Source: an uncultured Armatimonadota bacterium (GTDB lineage: Bacteria; Armatimonadota; Armatimonadia; Armatimonadales; Armatimonadaceae). From it: a stretch of 6,851 nt of DNA. The DNA lies in assembly GCA_903924445.1 (NCBI GenBank), contig CAIYBQ010000242.1:1-6851 (forward strand), read 5' to 3'. The notes beneath the pieces were generated by a model that was not told the origin of the DNA, searched no databases, and saw only the letters and a program-made list of their open reading frames with translations. Below are positions 1 through 4,897 of this stretch, one piece after another. The first letter of the stretch is position 1; every line of letters starts with the position of its first letter. The translations under genes were made by a program, and so were the position numbers.

Positions 1-48
1 ACCACCCGGGCCCCCGATCACTACACATACATCGAGCGAGTGTTTAGC

Positions 49-183
49 AACGACTGCGCCTTCTTACTCGAGGCGCCCCTTGAGTTTGGGTGCTACATCC
101 TTGGAAACGTAACCTCTGACCGCGATCAGGCAAGCAAGACGGGGCACCGTCATATCTGAGATGTTAGCCATCCGATTCCACAT
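49..183 (-). pseudogene. Degenerate rplL (L7/L12) fragment downstream of rplL
   Basis: Bases 49-108 match 311-370, the 3' part of rplL, at 51 of 60 positions without gaps and in the same orientation. Translated on the minus strand this equals L7/L12 residues 100-119 (VSKD...KLKG...EGAVV) at 16 of 20 positions. One of the four differences is a TAA stop (66-64) at the place of Ser114, and similarity ends after EGAVV. Reading upstream in the same frame, a stretch from an ATG at 183 contains ISDMTVPRLACL, which weakly recalls the L7/L12 N-terminal IENMTVLELAEL. If that is real, the copy has lost the hinge and most of the C-terminal domain. It lies beyond the rplL terminator, without a recognisable ribosome binding site. 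The C-terminal match is secure; the N-terminal match is tentative. Bases 1-48 show nothing I recognise. Confidence 0.7.
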
Positions 184-240
184 GTCCAATCGCAAACGCT
201 GCATGACTGCTACAAGTTGAAGCGATCCCGTTGTCATCAC

Positions 241-281
241 AAAAACAAAAACCCCGCCGACCATAAGGCCAACGGGGTTTT
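241..281 (-). terminator. Rho-independent terminator of the rplJL operon
   Basis: On the minus strand, AAAACCCCG (281-273) pairs with CGGGGTTTT (256-248). The stem continues through TTGGCC/GGTCGG, with G-U pairs, to a TTAT loop at 266-263. A broken T tract (TTTTTGTTTTT) follows. It starts 17 bp after the rplL stop codon, so it closes the operon and separates it from the rplL fragment to the left. Confidence 0.92.
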
Positions 282-298
282 CGAATGCGTCTCGGAGA

Positions 299-667
299 CT
301 ACTTGATCTCGACGACTGCGCCTTCGGACTCGAGGAGACCCTTGAGCTTGTCTGCTTCATCCTTGGAAACGCCCTCTTTGATTGTCTTAGGTGCTGCGTC
401 AACAACTTCCTTAGCTTCCTTGAGGCCGAGACCCGTAAGTTCGCGGACAACCTTGATAACCTGGATCTTCTTGTCACCTGCGGACTTGAGGACAACATCG
501 AATGCAGTCTTCTCTTCCACAGCAGCGGCTCCACCAGCAGCAGGAGCAGCAGCAGCTACAGGAGCAGCAGCGCTAACTCCAAACTTCTCCTGGAGTGCCT
601 TTACGAGCTCTGCGAGCTCGAGGACAGTCATATTCTCAATGGCGCCAATAAGTTCTTCAGCGGTCAT
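299..667 (-). CDS. rplL: 50S ribosomal protein L7/L12 (bL12)
   Basis: This is the stalk protein of the large ribosomal subunit, which binds as dimers to L10 and recruits and activates translational GTPases. The 122-residue product has the normal length and layout. An N-terminal dimerisation helix region (about 1-30, with MTVLELAELVKAL) is followed by an Ala/Pro/Gly-rich hinge (about 32-50). The C-terminal domain (about 53-122) has the conserved IKVVRELTGLGLKEAKE and VSKDEADKLKG segments that contact elongation factors. The ATG at 667 is preceded by a GAAAGGG Shine-Dalgarno-like run. The gene lies 41 bp after rplJ and is followed by a strong terminator, so the two form a compact operon. Identification is certain. 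Confidence 0.98.
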   Translation of the reverse strand: MTAEELIGAIENMTVLELAELVKALQEKFGVSAAAPVAAAAPAAGGAAAVEEKTAFDVVLKSAGDKKIQVIKVVRELTGLGLKEAKEVVDAAPKTIKEGVSKDEADKLKGLLESEGAVVEIK

Positions 668-708
668 GATTGATACCCTTTCAATGTGGTGTTCTCACCA
701 CGATGCAG

Positions 709-1284
709 TTACGCGGCAGCTTTCTTTTCTTCGATAGCCTTGAGCGTATAAACAAAATTCGAGATAACCCCTTGCAACGTGTACACGAGGCCGGAGATTG
801 GTGAGTTGAACGCACCAAGCATCTGTGAAAGGAGAACATCACGCGGTGGAACCTTGGCAAGAGCATCAATCTGCTCAGCACCAAAGTAACGACCACCAAC
901 CACACCGCCCTTGATTTTCAACGGGGTGTTGCGGTTTGCAGCGATGTAATCCACGACAACCTTTGCAACTCCAATTGGATCGGAGGAAGCAATCGTTGCA
1001 GCCGTTGTGCCGTTCAACAAGGTATCGACACGTTCGTCGTCGATTCCCTGTTCCTTCAGCGCAATACGCATCAACGTGTTCTTCACTACCGAGAAGTCAC
1101 CATCGCCGAGTTCACGTAGCTTAGTTCGAATCTCGCCCATCTGAGGCACGGTCAGACCACGGTACTCCGTGAGGATGACTGCTTCACTGTTGGACAGTGT
1201 CACACCCAGGTCACTGGTAATCGCCTTCTTGACCGAGGCCGGCTTTTTGGAGATCTGCCGACTGATCTTGGTTTTCTTTGCCAT
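709..1284 (-). CDS. rplJ: 50S ribosomal protein L10 (uL10)
   Basis: L10 anchors the L7/L12 dimers to 23S rRNA at the base of the ribosomal stalk. It also represses its own operon by binding the mRNA leader. The 191-residue protein has the family features: an N-terminal rRNA-binding part with AVILTEYRGLTVPQM and VVKNTLMRIAL, a central NGTTAATIASSDPI segment, and a C-terminal helix (about 150-191, ending in an Ala/Lys-rich tail) that binds L7/L12 dimers. The frame is open up to 1362, but the ATG at 1284 is the start: it has an AAGGAAG ribosome binding site 5-6 bases upstream and begins with the usual MAKK. The upstream extension lies inside the attenuator. rplL follows after 41 bp. Confidence 0.97.
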   Translation of the reverse strand: MAKKTKISRQISKKPASVKKAITSDLGVTLSNSEAVILTEYRGLTVPQMGEIRTKLRELGDGDFSVVKNTLMRIALKEQGIDDERVDTLLNGTTAATIASSDPIGVAKVVVDYIAANRNTPLKIKGGVVGGRYFGAEQIDALAKVPPRDVLLSQMLGAFNSPISGLVYTLQGVISNFVYTLKAIEEKKAAA

Positions 1285-1314
1285 TCGAGCTTCCTTCTCG
1301 TTACCGAGACGCAG

Positions 1315-1352
1315 AAAACGAAAAGCCCTCCGACCCAGACAGGTCCGAGGGC
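1315..1352 (-). terminator. Attenuator hairpin in the rplJ leader
   Basis: On the minus strand, GCCCTCGGACC (1352-1342) can pair with the GTCGGAGGGC side ending at 1325, with one G-G mismatch. The hairpin is followed at once by TTTTCGTTTT (1324-1315). This has the form of an intrinsic terminator placed 31 bp before the rplJ start. Its 5' arm CCCTCGG (1351-1345) is exactly complementary to CCGAGGG at 1387-1381 in the upstream leader, so an antiterminator fold is available. Confidence 0.8.
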
Positions 1353-1380
1353 GAACACACATTACAGCGTACCCGCTTTA

Positions 1381-1439
1381 CCCTCGGCAGGCGTACATGA
1401 TGTACATTACAGGGCGAACCCTACCGGCTGTCTTAGGGG
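1381..1439 (-). promoter_or_regulatory. L10-binding leader of rplJL
   Basis: The minus-strand leader contains AAGACAGCCGGTAGGG (1434-1419), a GGG-TTCG-CCC hairpin, a small GTACAT-G-ATGTAC hairpin (1405-1393) and CCTGCCGAGGG (1391-1381). CCCCT at 1439-1435 can pair with AGGG at 1384-1381 to close the structure. This arrangement resembles the conserved L10 leader found before rplJ in many bacteria, from memory of that family rather than from a covariance search. Closing this stem would free the attenuator arm downstream, so L10 binding should favour termination. Confidence 0.7.
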
Positions 1440-1463
1440 AAAGACAAACGTTTCCAAGAGTGG

Positions 1464-1492
1464 ATACTATCGCGGTATCTAACGAGCGTCAA
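1464..1492 (-). promoter_or_regulatory. Sigma-70 type promoter of rplJL
   Basis: On the minus strand, TTGACG (1492-1487) and TAGTAT (1469-1464) are separated by exactly 17 bp. Transcription would begin near 1457, giving a leader of about 170 nt before rplJ. The -35 box overlaps the last sense codons of the transporter gene upstream, and that gene's stop codon (1481-1479) lies in the spacer. No terminator separates the two genes, so transporter transcripts would also run into the attenuator. Confidence 0.75.
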
Positions 1493-2309
1493 GGATTGTC
1501 TTTAGAATCAGGTAGGAATCCATACAGATGACCATAAGCACGAACGTCCACTTCAGCTTAGCAGGACTGATCTTCTTGCCGATGGTGATTCCTAGTTGAG
1601 CAAAAATGGATGCTCCGATTAACATCAACATCGCGATGTCAAGGCGAACATTTCCCGCTAAAGCATAGTTGACTGTGCCGGAAACCGATGTCACCAGCAA
1701 GACACCCGTTGATGCCATCGCAGCGGAATTCACACGCATCCCGACCCCTCGCGTCAGTAGTGGAGTCCATAACAACCCTCCACCGATACCAAGAATTCCC
1801 CCAAGTGCGCCGATCACAATCGCCGCGGGCACTAAGACAAGGTATGGCACTACCCGTTCAACTTTACTTAGCGCAAGGGTTGGCCCCAGGCTGGATGTAG
1901 AAAGAACACCTCTCACAGCTCCAGGATCCGCTGGCGCGGTAGCCATTAGAAGTGCACCGGTGGCAAGTACTAGGATAAATGCAATGTTAACAAATGATGC
2001 AGCAAGACCAAGTGTATTCAGATGCTGTAGAAGTCCTACCCCAAGCTGCACGCCGATCCATGTTGGAACTGCGATGACAACCGCTAATTTCAGCTCACCC
2101 AGACCACTTCGCTGTGCTTTGATCATCGATGCGACCGCCACGCCTATCATCTGACAGAGCCCAGTACCGACAGCTACCATCGGTGGCATCCCAAGCATGT
2201 TTACTAAAATCGGCGTGATGAGAATGCCCCCACCAACACTGAACATCCCTGCCGTAACCCCAACGGCACAGCCGAGCAGCAATATGATGAGTGTTTCAAC
2301 AATCGTCAG
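1479..2309 (-). CDS. TSUP (TauE/SafE, DUF81) family membrane transporter
   Basis: This is a member of the TSUP permease family, whose characterised members move sulfite, sulfoacetate, taurine-derived or other small organic anions. The substrate cannot be told here. The protein has about eight hydrophobic segments in two halves, each with the family's glycine motif: VGGGILITPIL (about 25-35) and IGGGLLWTPLL (about 175-185). With the start proposed here it has 276 residues, normal for the family. The frame stays open to a TTG at 2429, but the extra 40 residues are non-hydrophobic and unlike TSUP N-termini. No ATG, GTG or TTG sits at the expected place. A CTG at 2309-2307 has GGGAAGG 8 bases upstream and overlaps the stop of a small ORF as CTGA. 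The start is therefore uncertain; the family assignment is firm. Confidence 0.88.
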   Translation of the reverse strand: MTIVETLIILLLGCAVGVTAGMFSVGGGILITPILVNMLGMPPMVAVGTGLCQMIGVAVASMIKAQRSGLGELKLAVVIAVPTWIGVQLGVGLLQHLNTLGLAASFVNIAFILVLATGALLMATAPADPGAVRGVLSTSSLGPTLALSKVERVVPYLVLVPAAIVIGALGGILGIGGGLLWTPLLTRGVGMRVNSAAMASTGVLLVTSVSGTVNYALAGNVRLDIAMLMLIGASIFAQLGITIGKKISPAKLKWTFVLMVICMDSYLILKTILDAR

Positions 2310-2422
2310 CGTCGTAGCCTTCCCACAAAAGCGTTGATCCTCTCGAGGAGAAACACCGAGAGAGCCCCCCACAAGGCCGGCAACAGCACGGACATCACAA
2401 CAGTGACGATGGATACTCGCAT
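2306..2422 (-). CDS. Putative 38-residue single-pass membrane peptide
   Basis: I do not recognise a family. From an ATG at 2422 this frame encodes 38 residues: MRVS, a hydrophobic stretch of about 22 residues (TVVMSVLLPALWGALSVFLL), then a basic tail ending GRLRR. This looks like one membrane helix with a positively charged end. Its TGA (2308-2306) overlaps the proposed CTG start of the transporter by CTGA, which suggests translational coupling. The competing frame over the same bases gives a Cys/His-rich, non-membrane sequence. There is no Shine-Dalgarno before the ATG. A TATCGT about 7 bp upstream, with TTGCAA 16 bp before it, would place the transcript start near the ATG, so it might be leaderless. 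It could equally be chance. Confidence 0.42.
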   Translation of the reverse strand: MRVSIVTVVMSVLLPALWGALSVFLLERINAFVGRLRR

Positions 2423-2665
2423 TGTGCAAACGATATCAGAGTTGAGAGGTGTTGCAATGAAGGGATGATACAAAGCCGCAGCCTAATAAAGGTCAACCTT
2501 CTACGCTGGTTTATGCGCGCCAAGAACATTCACGGACTTTGGAAACGACTGCTCGTGAAGACCATGGCTTCCTTAGAGCGGGCGTACTTACCTGATAATG
2601 AACCTCTACGGTCGCAAAACCGTCCAATTTCCTACCCGCAATCTGACATGTATGGAGTACCCGTT

Positions 2666-3265
2666 ATGAACAACAAGTTGATTTGCCTTGGAGCGTTGTC
2701 GCTCTTTATGATCTCTGGCAGTTTTGCTCAGGCTGAAACCAAGCCAAAGGGACAACGTCAGGGAAATGGTAGGGCGAAGGCTAGAACCATCGATGCGAGC
2801 GACATTGAAACAGCATTGAAGGGAATGACCCTTAGCGCTGAACAAAATGCAAAAGTAGCTGATTTGGTCAAAAATTTCCTTAGTGGCGTCAATGGAACAC
2901 TGACTCCTGAACAACAGGATCAGTTGAAGACAGCGCTCGAGAAGGCCATCGCTCCCAAGAGCCCTGCAGACAATCTGATCAGCTCTTTATCGGCCGCTGT
3001 TACTCTGACACCCGAGCAGGAACTCAAGATTAAGCCAATGGTTGAGGAAACGCTCAAGGCGATGCGTGACAAGACCAAGGGGTTAGAGGCAAATGAGCGT
3101 AAGCAGGTAACGGAGCAATCGATGTCCGACCTCAAGACAGCACTCCGCGGTGTTCTGACAACAGACCAGCAGGCGAAGCTGGATAGCTGGAAGCCATCGA
3201 TGCGCGGGCGTGCTCAGGGCCAACCAGGCCCTGGCGCGGCAGGCAAAAAGCCCGGCAAGCCGTAG
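2666..3265 (+). CDS. Exported LTxxQ-repeat protein (Spy/CpxP-like)
   Basis: This is a predicted periplasmic or secreted protein of 199 residues. Residues 1-23 form a signal peptide: MNNK, a hydrophobic core (LICLGALSLFMISGSF) and AQA before ET as a type I cleavage site. The mature part is mostly helical and charged. It carries four LTxxQ-like motifs: LSAEQ (56-60), LTPEQ (79-83), LTPEQ (114-118) and LTTDQ (164-168). The LTxxQ motif marks the Spy/CpxP group of envelope stress chaperones and sensors, but those are shorter, and the similarity may be only in the motif. The C-terminus (about 180-199) is Gly/Pro/Lys-rich and probably disordered. The frame is open from 2465, but the ATG at 2666 has GGAG 8 bases upstream and begins the signal peptide. 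The 236 bp before it (2430-2665) hold no convincing promoter or RNA gene. Confidence 0.85.
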   Translation: MNNKLICLGALSLFMISGSFAQAETKPKGQRQGNGRAKARTIDASDIETALKGMTLSAEQNAKVADLVKNFLSGVNGTLTPEQQDQLKTALEKAIAPKSPADNLISSLSAAVTLTPEQELKIKPMVEETLKAMRDKTKGLEANERKQVTEQSMSDLKTALRGVLTTDQQAKLDSWKPSMRGRAQGQPGPGAAGKKPGKP

Positions 3266-3280
3266 TTCCTAGATCACTCG

Positions 3281-3330
3281 TGCCTCATCAGGTGTGGACT
3301 CATTCCGCCCTGATGGGGCATTCTCTATTT
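3281..3330 (+). terminator. Hairpin terminator between convergent genes
   Basis: TGCCTCATCAGG (3281-3292) pairs with CCTGATGGGGCA (3309-3320) through 12 bp with one T-G pair and a 16-base loop. The T-rich TTCTCTATTT (3321-3330) follows. It lies 15 bp after the stop of the exported protein gene and reaches into the last codons of the convergent HAD gene. The minus strand has no T tract, so it mainly serves the plus strand. Confidence 0.75.
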
Positions 3331-4110
3331 CAGCTCGGCTAATGTAGCGATGATGCGCCCCGGGACATGCAGTCCCGATGCAGCATTGGCTTGTTCTAGA
3401 GATGTGACACCTGTAAGCACGCAAGCAGAATGCATCCCCACTCTGTTGGCGCAGGCGATATCCGTATCAAGCCTGTCTCCCACCATTAATGCATCCTCAG
3501 GGTTCGTTCCCGTCTGCTCAAGGAGAAACTGCAGACCAAGTGGCTCTGGTTTGCCAATCGTGATTGGTTCGCATTCCGCGGCTGCCGCGATTGCAGCGAC
3601 AATACTGCCACCACCAGGAATCACTCCCGTTTCCGTTGGGTACTGCGTATCCCGATTTGTCGCGATGAACTTACCCGTACGCAGAATCACTTGTTGTGCC
3701 CGCAGCAATGTTTCGTACGTAAAGCCTTTGTCAAGACCCGCGACGACCGCATCACACGTGGCATCCATCTCTGGCGCATGATCGCGGTTGACTACCGTTA
3801 CCCCTGCCGCCTCAAGCTCATCAACTAAACCACCACCACCGACGACAAAGACCGTCTTGATGTTTGTATTTGCTGCAATCCAAGCAGCTGTAGCGCTGGC
3901 GCTGGTAACGATTTCATCCGGAGTTACAGCGATGCCAAATCCAGCGAGCTTGTTCGCGTAGAACTGCCGGGTTTGTGTCGAATTGTTTGTAAGGTAACGC
4001 ACAGTGGTTCCGGACTGCTTCAAACGCGCGACTGCTGATGCGGCATCTGGGAGTGGTGTGTTTCCGAGAAACAAAACCCCATCCATATCAAATACAACTA
4101 AACGGTACAT
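3325..4110 (-). CDS. HAD-IIA phosphatase (NagD / phosphoglycolate phosphatase type)
   Basis: This is a cytoplasmic Mg-dependent phosphatase that works through a phospho-aspartate intermediate. All four HAD motifs are present in the 261-residue product: FDMDGVL (Asp8 nucleophile, Asp10), LTNNST (40-45), IGKPEP (Lys187) and MVGDRLDTD (209-217). The type IIA cap is shown by GLDKGFTYETLLRA (125-138) and ATNRDTQYPTETGVIPGGGS (150-169). Relatives hydrolyse phosphoglycolate, 4-nitrophenyl phosphate, nucleotides or glycerol phosphate; the substrate cannot be chosen here. An ATG at 4125 is possible, but MYRLVVFDMDG from 4110 matches the usual family N-terminus. A TATGAT box at 4126-4121 would make the leader only a few bases long. 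Length is normal and the gene looks intact. Confidence 0.93.
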   Translation of the reverse strand: MYRLVVFDMDGVLFLGNTPLPDAASAVARLKQSGTTVRYLTNNSTQTRQFYANKLAGFGIAVTPDEIVTSASATAAWIAANTNIKTVFVVGGGGLVDELEAAGVTVVNRDHAPEMDATCDAVVAGLDKGFTYETLLRAQQVILRTGKFIATNRDTQYPTETGVIPGGGSIVAAIAAAAECEPITIGKPEPLGLQFLLEQTGTNPEDALMVGDRLDTDIACANRVGMHSACVLTGVTSLEQANAASGLHVPGRIIATLAELK

Positions 4111-4120
4111 GCCTAAAAGT

Positions 4121-4126
4121 ATCATA
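4121..4126 (-). promoter_or_regulatory. Candidate -10 box of the HAD gene
   Basis: The minus strand reads TATGAT (five of six consensus bases), ending 10 bases before the ATG at 4110. I find no good -35 box at 16-18 bp. If used, the transcript would start about 3-4 bases before the start codon, a nearly leaderless mRNA. This agrees with the lack of a Shine-Dalgarno sequence there. Confidence 0.4.
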
Positions 4127-4161
4127 GGCGTTGGCTTAGTAGCCCCTGATGCCTTTCAAGT

Positions 4162-4184
4162 TGTATTGATGGTCTATCAATACA
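4162..4184. promoter_or_regulatory. Perfect 23-bp inverted repeat, possible operator
   Basis: TGTATTGAT (4162-4170) and ATCAATACA (4176-4184) are perfect inverted copies separated by GGTCT. The site lies in the region between the divergent HAD and gtrA-like genes, centred about 60 bp upstream of the possible HAD transcript start. The size and spacing fit a dimeric regulator's binding site. It has no T tract that would make it a terminator. The regulator is unknown and no regulator gene is in the window. Confidence 0.5.
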
Positions 4185-4321
4185 CTCGTTCTACGATGCC
4201 ATTCACGCTAATTGTTTCGTCTGCAGAATACATGAATGGATAGTTTTATTAGTTGGATGTAGTTAACTATGGCGGTGCTACCCGACGTCCAAGCGGTCAA
4301 GTTCACACACATCGAGGTTGC

Positions 4322-4867
4322 ATGTACCGTATAATGGCGTGTGCAACGGGTAGTGATTCAGTGATAAGCAAATTGCGGGATGCCGTGATTGCTCGTCCTG
4401 GGCTAGTGCAGCTGATTAAGTTTAGTATTGTTGGGGCTTCATCGTTTGTAATCGATGCAGGTTCGTTCAACATCTTATTTTATAAGCTACACCTTCCACT
4501 TCTCATTGCCAAAACGATTACGTTCATGTTTGGTGTGACCAATGGGTTTATTTGGAACCGACATTGGACTTTTCGTGGACGCGTTGGAACTGCGGCAAAG
4601 CAGTATCCGAAATTCGTCTTGACCAACATGGTTGGATTGGGTTTGAACCTTACCATCATGACTGGCACATTGGTTTTGGCAGCACGTGCCGGGTTTGCGC
4701 ACGGCGACTTTAATCCGTCGCAGGTTCCCGGTATGTTGATGACTGCAGAGGGCCGAAAAGCCTTCGACCCATTGGTTGTTTTTGCAGCTTTGGTAGTAGC
4801 AACATTTTTTGTGACGGCTTGGAATTTCACGGCGGCGCGCCTGATTACATTCCGAGACCAGTCGTAA
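4322..4867 (+). CDS. GtrA-family four-helix membrane protein
   Basis: GtrA-like proteins are small inner-membrane proteins thought to flip or carry polyprenyl-linked sugars for surface polysaccharide modification. No glycosyltransferase is nearby, so the role is open. Four hydrophobic segments are visible in the 181 residues, near 31-56, 58-80, 98-122 and 149-172. The family hallmark NGFIWNRHWTF (74-84) follows helix 2, with a weaker echo WNFTAARLITF (167-177) after helix 4. A loop of about 25 residues (124-148) between helices 3 and 4 is longer than in the simplest members. The start is uncertain: ATG 4322 has GAGG 4 bases upstream. However, a perfect TATAAT at 4330-4335 would favour GTG 4361 (168 residues), which fits the family N-terminus well. 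The gene lies 30 bp before the RNase gene, probably in one operon. Confidence 0.88.
   Translation: MYRIMACATGSDSVISKLRDAVIARPGLVQLIKFSIVGASSFVIDAGSFNILFYKLHLPLLIAKTITFMFGVTNGFIWNRHWTFRGRVGTAAKQYPKFVLTNMVGLGLNLTIMTGTLVLAARAGFAHGDFNPSQVPGMLMTAEGRKAFDPLVVFAALVVATFFVTAWNFTAARLITFRDQS
4330..4335 (+). promoter_or_regulatory. Candidate consensus -10 box before the GtrA/RNase genes
   Basis: A perfect TATAAT sits at 4330-4335, but no recognisable -35 box or extended -10 TG lies at the proper distance. Use of this box would start transcription near 4342, downstream of the ATGs at 4322 and 4334, leaving GTG 4361 as the likely start of the GtrA-like protein. Confidence 0.4.
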
Positions 4868-4885
4868 CCGATTCGCATTTAGTGC

Positions 4886-4892
4886 AGAGGAG
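4886..4892 (+). promoter_or_regulatory. Ribosome binding site fixing the TTG start of the RNase gene
   Basis: AGAGGAG, a near-perfect Shine-Dalgarno sequence, lies 5 bases before the TTG at 4898. No ATG or GTG is available at this place, so the site supports initiation at TTG. Confidence 0.8.
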
Positions 4893-4897
4893 CCATT

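Noticed and set aside
1..20. CCCGGG-rich start of the window as half of a terminator
   Set aside because: The partner arm and any T tract would lie outside the window, so nothing can be shown.
285..737. 150-residue plus-strand ORF across rplL
   Set aside because: It is the complement of an alanine-rich ribosomal protein gene, giving a Ser/Ala-rich shadow translation.
1285..1362. N-terminal extension of L10 in the open frame up to 1362
   Set aside because: It lies in the attenuator and leader, has no ribosome binding site, and L10 normally begins with MAKK-type sequence, as from 1284.
1669..2154. 161-residue plus-strand ORF antisense to the transporter
   Set aside because: The transporter frame has a clear family match, while this translation is Thr/Pro/Ala-rich without domain features, typical of a shadow frame.
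2465..2665. 67-residue N-terminal extension of the exported protein
   Set aside because: A clear signal peptide and GGAG site point to ATG 2666; the extension would bury the signal sequence.
4260..4269. Perfect palindrome TAGTTAACTA upstream of the GtrA gene
   Set aside because: Ten bases without spacing or a nearby good promoter is weak evidence; such short AT-rich palindromes arise often by chance.
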